NCBI GenBank assembly: GCA_903886165.1
Contig: CAISLL010000164.1
Coordinates: forward strand, 1 to 10,921
From: an uncultured beta proteobacterium
Lineage (GTDB): Bacteria > Pseudomonadota > Gammaproteobacteria > Burkholderiales > Burkholderiaceae_C
Length of the DNA stretch: 10,921 bases
Direction of reading: 5' to 3'
Below, piece by piece: positions 1 to 5,924 of this stretch; the stretch's first letter is position 1, and every line of letters begins with the position of its first letter. Position numbers and translations under genes: made by a program. The notes beneath the pieces were generated by a model, which was not told where the DNA came from, searched no databases, and saw only the letters and a program-made list of their open reading frames with translations.

Positions 1-1128
1 CATGCTGGCTTGCGCCACACTTTGCACTTTGCGCCCAGGCGTTTGCAGCACGGCGTTGAGGGTCTTGCTCAAGAGTTTCAGGTAGTGCGCGTTGTCAATC
101 AGCTTGGCGCGGCGCAGCAGCAGGTCGTCAAAGTAGCTGGTAAAACCTTCAAAAAACCACAGCAGTTCGGTGTAGTTTTCCTGGGTGTAGTCATAGCTGC
201 GGAAATTGGCCGGGCGCAGGCGCTTCACGTTCCAGGTGTGAAAGTACTCGTGGCTGATGAGTCCGAGCAGGGTGGTGTAGCCATCGGAAGGCTGACCGGT
301 ATGGTCTTGCCCCTGTCGTGGCAGGTCAGCGCGTTTGCAGATCAGCGCGGTCGAGTGGCGGTGTTCCAGTCCACCATAACTGTCATGTGTGGCGTTCAGC
401 ATGAACAGGTAATGCCGGTGCGGCGCCTGTGTGTGCTTTTGGCCATGCCAAAAGCTGATTTCTGCCTCGCAAATGGCCTGCGTGTCGGCCAGCAGCCGTG
501 CGCCATCAAAGCTGGGCGACGCGCCCGACACCACAAAACGGTGCGGGATACCGGCTGCCACAAACTCGCCAGACCAAAAGGCGGAAAGTTCAACCGGGCT
601 GTCCATCAATTCGTCGTAGTCGCCTGCCAGGTAGTCGCCAAAGCCGCGCCGGGTGGTCTTGATTGGCGTGAGTGCGGTGGCCGCCTGCCAGTCCTTGGGC
701 AGGCCGTCGTGCGATAGCGTCAACAGGTGTGGCGTGTTTTCCTGGCCATGCACTCGCAGGCACAGGCTGGTGCCGTTGAAAAAGCCGCGTTGGGTGTCAA
801 GCCAGGCGGTGCGCACCGAGTTGTCAAACGCGTACACCTCATAAGTCAGCACCAAGGGTTCGCCAGCCGAGCAGTGCGCCTGCCAAGTGCATTTGTCGAG
901 TTGTGCCAACGTCACCATGGCTTTACCTTGGTAAGCCTGCAGGCGCTGCAAGTGTTTGGAAAACTCGCGCACCAGGTAGCTGCCGGGAATCCACACCGGC
1001 AGGCTGAGTGTCTGGTCTGCGGCGGGCCGTTTGATGGTCAGCGTGACGTGAAACAGGTGGGTGTGCAGGTCGGGTGTGCGCACCAAGTAGCTAACACCGG
1101 CGGCGCTGGAATCCTTGGCGATACTCAT
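1..1128 (-). CDS. M61 family metallopeptidase (glycyl aminopeptidase-like), 3' end outside window
   Basis: This is the N-terminal 376 codons of an M61 peptidase; the frame stays open to base 1, so the C-terminal part (where this family usually carries a PDZ domain) is missing. The zinc site is visible: HEYFH at residues 293-297 followed by WNVKRLRP, and the third ligand Glu327 in the WFFEG motif, preceded by ENYTELLW. Upstream, GGLEHRHST is the substrate-side loop typical of the family. The N-terminal beta-domain begins VSYLVRTPDLHTHLFHV. I see no signal peptide, so a cytosolic location is likely. Known members remove N-terminal glycine or alanine from peptides; the exact substrate here is inference. 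The ATG overlaps the dsbC stop by one base (TGATG), which fixes the start and suggests translational coupling. Plus-strand frames over this region are antisense shadows. Confidence 0.93.
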   Translation of the reverse strand, partial: MSIAKDSSAAGVSYLVRTPDLHTHLFHVTLTIKRPAADQTLSLPVWIPGSYLVREFSKHLQRLQAYQGKAMVTLAQLDKCTWQAHCSAGEPLVLTYEVYAFDNSVRTAWLDTQRGFFNGTSLCLRVHGQENTPHLLTLSHDGLPKDWQAATALTPIKTTRRGFGDYLAGDYDELMDSPVELSAFWSGEFVAAGIPHRFVVSGASPSFDGARLLADTQAICEAEISFWHGQKHTQAPHRHYLFMLNATHDSYGGLEHRHSTALICKRADLPRQGQDHTGQPSDGYTTLLGLISHEYFHTWNVKRLRPANFRSYDYTQENYTELLWFFEGFTSYFDDLLLRRAKLIDNAHYLKLLSKTLNAVLQTPGRKVQSVAQASM

Positions 1129-1829
1129 CAGTTCAGGCGCTTTTCAACCTGATCGGCGCCAATCGCACCGGGCACACGGCTGCCGTCGGCAAACACCAGG
1201 GTCGGTGTGCCGGTGATCTTGTATTTGCGGCCCAATTCGACATTGCGGGTGACTGCTGCCGAGTCGCAGCTGGCCACGGCTGGCGTGACATCACGCACCA
1301 TCCAGTCACTCCAGGCCTTGTTTTTGTCTTTGGCGCACCAGATGTTCTTGGACTTTTCAGTGGAGTCCGGGCCCAGAATGGGGTACAAAAACATGTAAAC
1401 AGTCACATTGTTGACCTTCTGCAGGTCTTTCTCAAAGCGCTTGCAATAGCCGCAGTTAGGGTCCTCAAACACCGCAAGTTTGCGTTTGCCGTTGCCGCGC
1501 ACGATGGTGAAGGCGTCTTTGATAGGCAGCGACTCAAAGTTGATGGCGGTGAGCTTGTCAATGCGTTCCTCAGTCAGATTGCGCTTGGCCTGGGTGTCAA
1601 AGAGTGAGCCCTGAATCAGGTAGTTGCCCTCGGCATCGGTGTAAAAAATGTCGGCGCCATTGACACGCACCTCATAGAGCCCGGCCATCGGTGACTTGCT
1701 GACCTCGTCAATTTTCTGCAACTGTGGCAGCCGCTCCGTCAGGTTTTTGCGGATGGTGGCTTCTTGCGCCCAGACGCTGCTGGCCGCCAGTACGGCGCAG
1801 GCGATGAGGGTGGAGTGGATTCGTTTCAT
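1128..1829 (-). CDS. dsbC: Thiol:disulfide interchange protein DsbC (periplasmic disulfide isomerase)
   Basis: A 233-residue protein, close to the usual DsbC length. Residues 1-21 form a signal peptide (MKRIH, a hydrophobic core, then VWA) with likely cleavage before Gln22. An N-terminal dimerisation domain (about 22-85) contains the family pattern MAGLYEVRVNGADIFYTDAEG, followed by a linker helix and a thioredoxin fold. The catalytic CGYC is at 126-129 within FEDPNCGYCKRF, a second cysteine pair is at 165 and 188, and the cis-proline loop TGTPT has Pro209. DsbC reshuffles wrong disulfides in the periplasm and is kept reduced by DsbD, which is not in this window. The ribosome site AGGA lies 6 bases before the ATG. 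The gene follows the FAD hydroxylase by 66 bases and overlaps the M61 peptidase start by one base. Confidence 0.96.
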   Translation of the reverse strand: MKRIHSTLIACAVLAASSVWAQEATIRKNLTERLPQLQKIDEVSKSPMAGLYEVRVNGADIFYTDAEGNYLIQGSLFDTQAKRNLTEERIDKLTAINFESLPIKDAFTIVRGNGKRKLAVFEDPNCGYCKRFEKDLQKVNNVTVYMFLYPILGPDSTEKSKNIWCAKDKNKAWSDWMVRDVTPAVASCDSAAVTRNVELGRKYKITGTPTLVFADGSRVPGAIGADQVEKRLN

Positions 1830-1895
1830 ATGCGTCCTGTGTGGGGATGGGCCAAGTCTGACCGGTATCCGGTGAATAAGTTCTGCCAGTTGGGG
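1830..1895 (-). other. Spacer between the FAD hydroxylase and dsbC
   Basis: This 66-base gap carries the dsbC ribosome binding site next to base 1829 and a short 13-base palindrome (ACCGGTATCCGGT, 1861-1873). The palindrome has a 5-bp stem with a 3-base loop and no T-run follows it, so I do not call it a terminator. No promoter is clear; read-through from the hydroxylase gene is the simplest reading. Confidence 0.4.
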
Positions 1896-3008
1896 CTAGA
1901 TGCCCATGGCTTGGCGCGCTGCCCATTGTTTGGTCATGCCACTGAGCTCGAACCCCTGCATACCCCAGTTGCGCAGCTTTTGCCAGCCATTGCCTTCGCG
2001 GGCAAACAATTGCTGCAGCGCCGTCATGGCCAGGTCAGTCGAGGTGACTGCCGCACGGCGCGCGCGCTCGTAACGGCGCAGCAGCTTCACGTCGTTGACC
2101 GGGCGCCAATAAGCGCGGGTGTGCAAAATACTGGCCAGCTCGGCCGCATCCCCCAACCCCAGGTTCAGCCCCTGGCCGGCCAGCGGATGCACGCTGTGGG
2201 CCGCGTCGCCCGACAGCGCCCAGCTTTGCCCGTTGCTTACGCCAATCCAGCGGCTGGCCTGTGCCGATTGCAGTGCCCAGGCCCTGCGCGGGCTGATCAG
2301 GCTGAGTTTGCCCAGGCTGCCCTGGCTCAAGGCCTCCACCTGATCACAAAACTCCTGCTCGTCCAGTGCCAACAGCTCTGGCACACGCGCCGCCAGTGCC
2401 GACCAGACCATGCCAACCGACTGGCCCTGAGCGCCGTCCATGGGTAAAAAGGCCAGGATGTCGTCGGCCTGAAACCACTGGCGTGCCACCTGGCCGTGTG
2501 GCTTCTCGCAACTCAGCCGCGCCGCAATGGCCTGTTGCGGGTAAGGCGTGGCGGCAAATTCCACCCCGAATTCTTCGCGGGTCTTGCTGGCGCGGCCTTC
2601 ACACACCACCGTCAGGGTGGCGGGGCGGGGCGCGTCAATGACTTCAATGTGGGGCTGAAAACGCACCGCCTCACGCAGTTGCGCCTCTAACGCAGGCACA
2701 TCCACGATCCAGGTCAGTGCCGGCACGTCCAGGCTGGCGGCCGAAAAATTAACTTCGCCGCCGTCATCGCCTTTGACTTGCATGGCGGTGACCTCGGTGG
2801 CGTGCCGGGTATCGGGCCAACAGCGAACCGATGCCAGCAGCGCTTTGGACTTGGCGTTGAGCGCGTAAACCCGCACATCAGGCTCGCTGGGGGCTGGCGC
2901 CGGGGGCACATACAAACCAATGCGAACCTGTTCACGGGCCAGCAAGAGTGCCAGTGTGTGCCCCACAATGCCGCCGCCACGGATGCAAATATCTAAGTGT
3001 TGAGTCAT
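1896..3008 (-). CDS. UbiH/UbiF/VisC/COQ6-family FAD-dependent hydroxylase
   Basis: A 370-residue class A flavoprotein monooxygenase. The N-terminal dinucleotide-binding motif GGGIVG is at 11-16, and the second FAD motif GDAAHSVHPLAGQGLNLG at 267-284 is the hallmark of ubiquinone-ring hydroxylases (UbiH, UbiF, UbiI, VisC). The middle DG motif reads VVCEGRASKTR at 134-144, with Glu137 where Asp is usual. The likely role is a hydroxylation step in ubiquinone biosynthesis at the inner membrane; which ring position cannot be told from sequence alone. I start at the ATG giving MTQHLDICIRGGG, because the beta strand before the FAD motif needs only a few residues. The same frame stays open 85 codons further upstream, but that stretch is antisense to an IS3 remnant. 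No clear Shine-Dalgarno is visible. dsbC follows 66 bases downstream. Confidence 0.9.
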   Translation of the reverse strand: MTQHLDICIRGGGIVGHTLALLLAREQVRIGLYVPPAPAPSEPDVRVYALNAKSKALLASVRCWPDTRHATEVTAMQVKGDDGGEVNFSAASLDVPALTWIVDVPALEAQLREAVRFQPHIEVIDAPRPATLTVVCEGRASKTREEFGVEFAATPYPQQAIAARLSCEKPHGQVARQWFQADDILAFLPMDGAQGQSVGMVWSALAARVPELLALDEQEFCDQVEALSQGSLGKLSLISPRRAWALQSAQASRWIGVSNGQSWALSGDAAHSVHPLAGQGLNLGLGDAAELASILHTRAYWRPVNDVKLLRRYERARRAAVTSTDLAMTALQQLFAREGNGWQKLRNWGMQGFELSGMTKQWAARQAMGI

Positions 3009-3041
3009 GCGCTTGATTGTAGGAGTGGCCGCTTCAGAAGT

Positions 3042-3329
3042 GGTCCGACGAATCAGCATACCGGTGCGTTCAAAGCGCAAGTTGCACATGCCGGGTTGGG
3101 CGAAGATAAACCAATGGGGCAGTTGTGCCAGGAATTTGATCTGCATGCCAACCAAGTCACCGAGTGGAAGAGACAGGTGCTTGAGCGTGCGGCAGATGTA
3201 TCCGGCGGTGTCGCCCCACCCAAGCCGGTAGATCTGCAACCGCTGCATGCCCAGATTGGTCAATTGACATTGGATAATGATTTTTTAGAAAACGGACTCG
3301 CCAAGGCGGGATTGCTGAGCGCAAGATGA
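3042..3329 (+). pseudogene. IS3-family transposase OrfA remnant
   Basis: The plus strand reads HTGAFKAQVA, then QVTEWKRQVLERAADV, VDLQPLHAQIGQLTLDND and FLENGLAKAGLLSAR. This matches the conserved OrfA layout of IS3-family elements: an N-terminal helix-turn-helix, the 'NQITxWKRQ' helix, and a leucine-zipper region 'LHAKIGQLTLENDFLE' ending in 'KAGLLSA'. The recognisable part starts near base 3042 without a credible start codon or ribosome site, so the 5' end is missing or decayed. The stop TGA (3327-3329) overlaps the usual OrfB start, as in intact elements. The left terminal inverted repeat could not be identified. The 5' end lies about 35 bases from the start codon of the minus-strand FAD hydroxylase. 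Confidence 0.82.
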
Positions 3330-3457
3330 TGATTGATCGAGCCGATCGACTGCTCTTGAGCTAAAAGGCCAAGTTACTGGATGTCAGTCGAGACACGGTG
3401 TACTAGCTGCCCCGTGCCACCAATGCAATCAATCTGAGAGAGTCAATAGAGGCAATC
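3329..3457 (+). pseudogene. IS3-family transposase OrfB remnant (N-terminus, two in-frame stops)
   Basis: From the ATG at 3329 the frame reads MIDRADRLLLS, stop TAA (3362-3364), KAKLLDVSRDTVY, stop TAG (3404-3406), LPRATNAINLRESIEAI. This lines up with the start of IS3 OrfB proteins, which in my memory run 'MIDR...RQAKLLGISRGSVYYLPR...DLxLMRRIDELH'. The second stop falls where Tyr is expected (TAC to TAG). The catalytic DDE core is absent from the readable part. With OrfA it forms one dead element; similarity fades at about 3457. It cannot make an active transposase. Confidence 0.72.
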
Positions 3458-3611
3458 CCTGATGTCAATACTCACATTGGGTAGGGCCTAAGCGCCAGTT
3501 GTTACACCGGATTTGGCCTGCATTACGCTGCCGGTTTCTGGCCTGAGGTAAGCACACACGGTTGGATAAGAGGCACGGTGTACGACGCATGTGTGCTTGG
3601 CCGATACCGTG

Positions 3612-4571
3612 TTATCTTAGTGTGTCGCGGCAGTGCAGCCCTTGCCAGCTGCCGCGGCTGGCCAGTTCTGCAGATATTCGCGGGGCAAGTTCGGACAGGC
3701 GCAGGTTCCAGAACGGGGCCAGTTTCAGTGAAGGCGGTACCTCGCTGCCTACCCGTTGCAGCAGGATGTCAGGGGAAAGCCGCTCAATGAAATCAGCGAG
3801 CAGGTCAATGCAGCCCTGCTCGCTGAGCAGGGGTACGGCGTCGGCGTTACGCTGCCATTCCCGTGCCAGCGCGGTGCCTCGCACCAGCTGCAGCTGATGT
3901 AGTTTGAGCGCCCGGATGGGCAGGGTCGAAAGCTGGCGGGCACCGTCAAGCATGCTCGCATGGGATTCACCCGGCAGGCCCAGAAGCAGGTGCGCGGTCA
4001 CTTCCAGTCCGCGTGCGGCAGCCCGTTGAATTGCATCGACGCTGCTGGCAAAGTCGTGGCCGCGGTTGACGCGTGCCAGAACGGCGTCGTTGCACGACTC
4101 CACACCGATTTCCAGTTCGATGATGTGGTCACGCGCCAGTGCCGCCAGGTAGTCAAGCACCTCATCAGGCAGACAGTCAGGTCGGGTGCCGATCGCCAGG
4201 CCGCTGATCTGGTGATGCGCAAGCGCTTCCTCGTAACAACTGCGCAGGCGCTCGAACTCACCGTAGGTGTTGCTGTAGCTTTGAAAATAGGCGATGTAGC
4301 GCTGGGTACCGGTGTAACGGCGCTGCAGAAACTCCAGCCCGGCGTCAATTTGCTCCGCAATTGGCTGACGCCGGCTCAGGTAGCTGGGCGTGAAGCTGGC
4401 GTTGTTGCAAAAGGAGCAGCCTCCGGTGCCGACCAGACCGTCGCGGTTCGGGCAGGTGAAGCCCGCGATCACCGAGACCTTCTGCACCCTGCCGCCGTAG
4501 CGTGTTTTGACATGCTCGTTCCAGGCGTTGTAGCGGCGTTCGCCAAACGGGTTTGCGGCTGCAGGTGTCAT
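3612..4571 (-). CDS. TIGR01212/YhcC-family radical SAM protein
   Basis: A 319-residue protein of the YhcC family. The iron-sulfur cluster motif is the unusual spacing C40-X11-C52-X2-C55 within TCPNRDGLVGTGGCSFCNN, which is diagnostic for this family rather than the common CX3CX2C. Other family blocks are NPFGERRYNAWNEHVKTRYG at the N-terminus, then YIAYFQSYSNTYG, GLAIGTRPDCL, ELEIGVES and HLLLGLPGE. Length agrees with E. coli YhcC (about 309 residues). Members bind a 4Fe-4S cluster and S-adenosylmethionine and are predicted cytosolic; the substrate is not established as far as I know. The ATG lies 7 bases after the stop of a short frameshifted ORF on the same strand. No strong Shine-Dalgarno is visible. 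Downstream lies the IS3 remnant, with no T-rich terminator. Confidence 0.92.
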   Translation of the reverse strand: MTPAAANPFGERRYNAWNEHVKTRYGGRVQKVSVIAGFTCPNRDGLVGTGGCSFCNNASFTPSYLSRRQPIAEQIDAGLEFLQRRYTGTQRYIAYFQSYSNTYGEFERLRSCYEEALAHHQISGLAIGTRPDCLPDEVLDYLAALARDHIIELEIGVESCNDAVLARVNRGHDFASSVDAIQRAAARGLEVTAHLLLGLPGESHASMLDGARQLSTLPIRALKLHQLQLVRGTALAREWQRNADAVPLLSEQGCIDLLADFIERLSPDILLQRVGSEVPPSLKLAPFWNLRLSELAPRISAELASRGSWQGLHCRDTLR

Positions 4572-4577
4572 TTCGGG

Positions 4578-4780
4578 TCAGGGCATCACTTCGGGGTGTT
4601 CATAAACTTCGCAGTCCATCATCAGTTTTCGCGCCTGCAGGTGCTCCCTGTCAAACCAGGCGTGTGGATTGGGTTTGTTAATCTCTTGACCCATGAAGCG
4701 GATTAACCCACAGACCGACTCGACCCCTCCGTGCGGTACTGCAGGGCTTGCTTGGCGTAGCTGATGTTCTGGTCTTTCAT
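4578..4780 (-). pseudogene. Small frameshifted ORF of unknown function upstream of the radical SAM gene
   Basis: I do not recognise this protein. From the ATG at 4780 the frame reads MKDQNISYAKQALQYRTEG and then stops early (25 residues). One base over, the frame continues VESVCGLIRFMG, NKPNPHAWFDREHLQ, ARKLMMDCEVYEHPEVMP and ends at TGA 4578-4580. Both halves look like ordinary soluble protein (acidic and aromatic residues, helix-forming). Adding one base near the GGGG run at about 4725-4728 would give one 67-residue protein, which suggests a one-base deletion. Alternatively, only the second half is used, as a 38-residue peptide from the ATG at 4694. The stop is 7 bases from the radical SAM start, which would fit an operon. 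No good ribosome site is seen for either start. Confidence 0.4.
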
Positions 4781-4824
4781 GACCCGGTTATTATCACTTC
4801 GGGCGTCATGGCACATCACAAGCC

Positions 4825-4868
4825 CTGCAAAAACCTGTGAGGAGTTGGTACTGCCCTATTTTTTGCAG
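4825..4868 (-). repeat. Inverted repeat across the stop codon of the 84-residue ORF
   Basis: CTGCAAAAA (4825-4833) and TTTTTGCAG (4860-4868) are perfect 9-bp arms around a 26-base loop that contains the stop codon of the 84-residue gene. In the minus-strand transcript the stem is A/U-rich and no U-run follows it, so it is not a standard intrinsic terminator. Part of the left arm also belongs to a second, wider 11-bp inverted repeat (4740-4750 with 4819-4829). Confidence 0.35.
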
Positions 4869-5110
4869 TTTGCCTTGAGGTAGTCCTGAATCAGTTCAGA
4901 CACCTTCTCAAGTTTTTGCAGTGCTTCTGGCACAAACTTGGCGATCGGATGCGCCGCACGATACTTGGCCAGGTAATCCTCGATGGATTCGCGCTGTTCC
5001 GGCGGAAGGCGGGTGTCCATTTCTTTCTTGGTGCTGTAGGCGTGTTGTTGCCGCAATTCCGCTGCGAGTTCGCGTACATGGGCTGCGAGGATCAAGTCGT
5101 CGGTTTTCAT
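4856..5110 (-). CDS. Conserved-looking hypothetical protein, 84 residues
   Basis: I do not recognise a family. The protein starts MKTDDLILAAHVRELAAELR and ends IQDYLKANCKK. It is highly charged, predicted mostly alpha-helical, and has no signal peptide or membrane segment. Its one cysteine is at residue 82. The middle (PEQRESIEDYLAKYRAAHP, 37-55) looks like a helix-turn-helix-free amphipathic bundle. The start is set by a strong ribosome site, AGGAG five bases before the ATG at 5110. The same frame is open up to 5425, but that extension is rich in Arg, Trp and His with no ribosome site and crosses the intergenic region. It is the first gene of a leftward group with the frameshifted ORF and the radical SAM gene. 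I believe it is real because of the ribosome site and codon use, but function is unknown. Confidence 0.75.
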   Translation of the reverse strand: MKTDDLILAAHVRELAAELRQQHAYSTKKEMDTRLPPEQRESIEDYLAKYRAAHPIAKFVPEALQKLEKVSELIQDYLKANCKK

Positions 5111-5412
5111 GGTTACTCCTGGTTGAAGGGTCAATATGGCACAAATGTCGCGACCATTTTGCGCGCTTTCGCGCACCTGCGGTGCACTCGCAGACGGTGT
5201 TCGACGGGTGTGTCGTAACTCAGCCCGCGCATGCCAGATCATCCGGTCTTGAATGGCGTTGGCGCGATGCCAGCGGTATCGGTGCGGGATGCGCACGCAC
5301 AAAAATATTTTCTCCAATTGTAAAAATAGGCCTAAATAACCCCTTATTTCTGCCGTTATAGAAACTATGAACGGAGGACCGACTTCAGACTCATTCTGTC
5401 GCTTGACACACC
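5111..5412. other. Divergent intergenic region between the 84- and 165-residue genes
   Basis: This 302-base region separates two divergent genes and should hold both promoters. The part near 5111-5295 is GC-rich and includes a small hairpin (GCGCG-CTTT-CGCGC, about 5161-5174). The part 5300-5370 is clearly AT-rich (AAAAATATTTT, TTGTAAAAATAGG, CCTAAATAACCCCTTATTT), the likely promoter side for the rightward gene pair. I could not find a -35/-10 pair with good spacing, so no promoter is assigned. A GGAGGA at 5372-5377 lies too far (over 30 bases) from the 5413 ATG to serve it. Open frames across this region look like non-coding read-through. Confidence 0.5.
5116..5120 (-). promoter_or_regulatory. 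Ribosome binding site AGGAG of the 84-residue ORF
   Basis: The minus strand reads CCAGGAGTAACCATG. AGGAG with 5-base spacing decides the start at 5110 over longer upstream choices in the same open frame. It is the best-formed ribosome site in this window. Confidence 0.8.
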
Positions 5413-5910
5413 ATGCAACTGCCATCTATTGATCGAATCCAGAATTTGCGGCCCGTCGCTGCAGAAACGGCTTCGCTTGTCACTGGAAAAGTTGTGCCAG
5501 TGGCGCCTGTCAACCCCTCTACACAAAGCACATTGCCAGCCGAGCCATCGCCCAGTGTCATCAACATGATCAACCAGGCCGAGAAACCAATTGCCGGGGA
5601 AGGTGTGTACAGCAGCGTGTCTGACCCCAGCCGCACCGGGGCCGCCGCATCAAGCACTGAGAAAGACTGGACCATTCACCGCCCAGCGCCCGAAAAAGTT
5701 GAAGACCCGCCCCCTGAGCCCATCTCCAAGATGTTGGTGGAGCACATCAAGTCACTCTGGCTTGCCAGTGCCAGCGCGGTGCAGGTGCAGCAGCAAGTCA
5801 AGAACCAGCTGGATGCCAGCCAGCCCAACCTGAACGCCACACCCGGCGTACTCTCCTCGGAGTCTCTGACCTATTCCCCCAGCAAGGTGAACAAAACAGA
5901 GAATATTTGA
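5413..5910 (+). CDS. Hypothetical protein, 165 residues, upstream of queC
   Basis: I do not recognise a family. The sequence is low-complexity and Pro/Ser/Ala-rich through residues 20-105, with PAEPSPSV and EDPPPEPIS as examples. It is followed by a helical segment, SKMLVEHIKSLWLASASAV then QVQQQVKNQLDASQ (about 105-135), and a polar tail. No signal peptide, cysteines or transmembrane helix of full length is seen. The layout, disordered with one amphipathic helix, recalls small adaptor or secretion-type proteins, but that is only an impression. The start ATG follows an in-frame TGA 9 bases upstream, so it cannot be longer; the ribosome site is poor. queC begins 14 bases after the stop, so the two are probably co-transcribed. 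The opposite strand also has an open frame here, which I take as a shadow. Confidence 0.7.
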   Translation: MQLPSIDRIQNLRPVAAETASLVTGKVVPVAPVNPSTQSTLPAEPSPSVINMINQAEKPIAGEGVYSSVSDPSRTGAAASSTEKDWTIHRPAPEKVEDPPPEPISKMLVEHIKSLWLASASAVQVQQQVKNQLDASQPNLNATPGVLSSESLTYSPSKVNKTENI

Positions 5911-5924
5911 ACGATGATTGAGGC

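Larger units (their letters stand above)
3042..3611 (+). mobile_element. Decayed IS3-family insertion sequence (ends undefined)
   Basis: This is the extent of the degenerate insertion sequence: OrfA-like, then OrfB-like coding, then about 150 bases (3458-3611) in which I recognise nothing. No matched terminal inverted repeats or target-site duplication could be found. An intact element of this type is usually 1.2-1.4 kb, so most of OrfB is lost. The right boundary is set only by the stop codon of the minus-strand radical SAM gene. The last part contains a 9-bp inverted repeat (AAGCACACA 3550-3558 with TGTGTGCTT 3590-3598). It also holds a 10-bp direct repeat CACGGTGTAC (3394-3403 and 3574-3583). 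Either could be chance. Confidence 0.6.

Noticed and set aside
10..1152. Long plus-strand open frames over the M61 gene
   Set aside because: The minus strand encodes a full M61 catalytic core with HEYFH and the Glu ligand; the plus-strand frames are GC-rich antisense shadows.
1861..1873. ACCGGTATCCGGT palindrome as an operator or terminator
   Set aside because: Stem of only 5 bp, no T-run, and no matching copy elsewhere in the window.
3009..3263. 85-codon N-terminal extension of the FAD hydroxylase
   Set aside because: It is antisense to the OrfA remnant, and the hydroxylase family starts just before the GGGIVG motif.
3550..3598. Inverted repeat as a terminator for the radical SAM gene
   Set aside because: The arms are 9 bp with a 31-base loop and no T-run in either direction; not a standard intrinsic terminator.
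5111..5425. Longer version of the 84-residue protein starting at 5425
   Set aside because: The extension has no ribosome site, an Arg/Trp/His-rich non-protein-like composition, and overlaps the start of the divergent gene; AGGAG marks the 5110 start.
5403..5434. TTGACA at 5403 as a -35 box
   Set aside because: No good -10 at 16-18 bases, and it lies directly at the start codon of the 165-residue gene.
5391..5675. 94-residue minus-strand frame opposite the 165-residue gene
   Set aside because: No ribosome site or recognisable domain; the plus-strand frame runs into an operon with queC.
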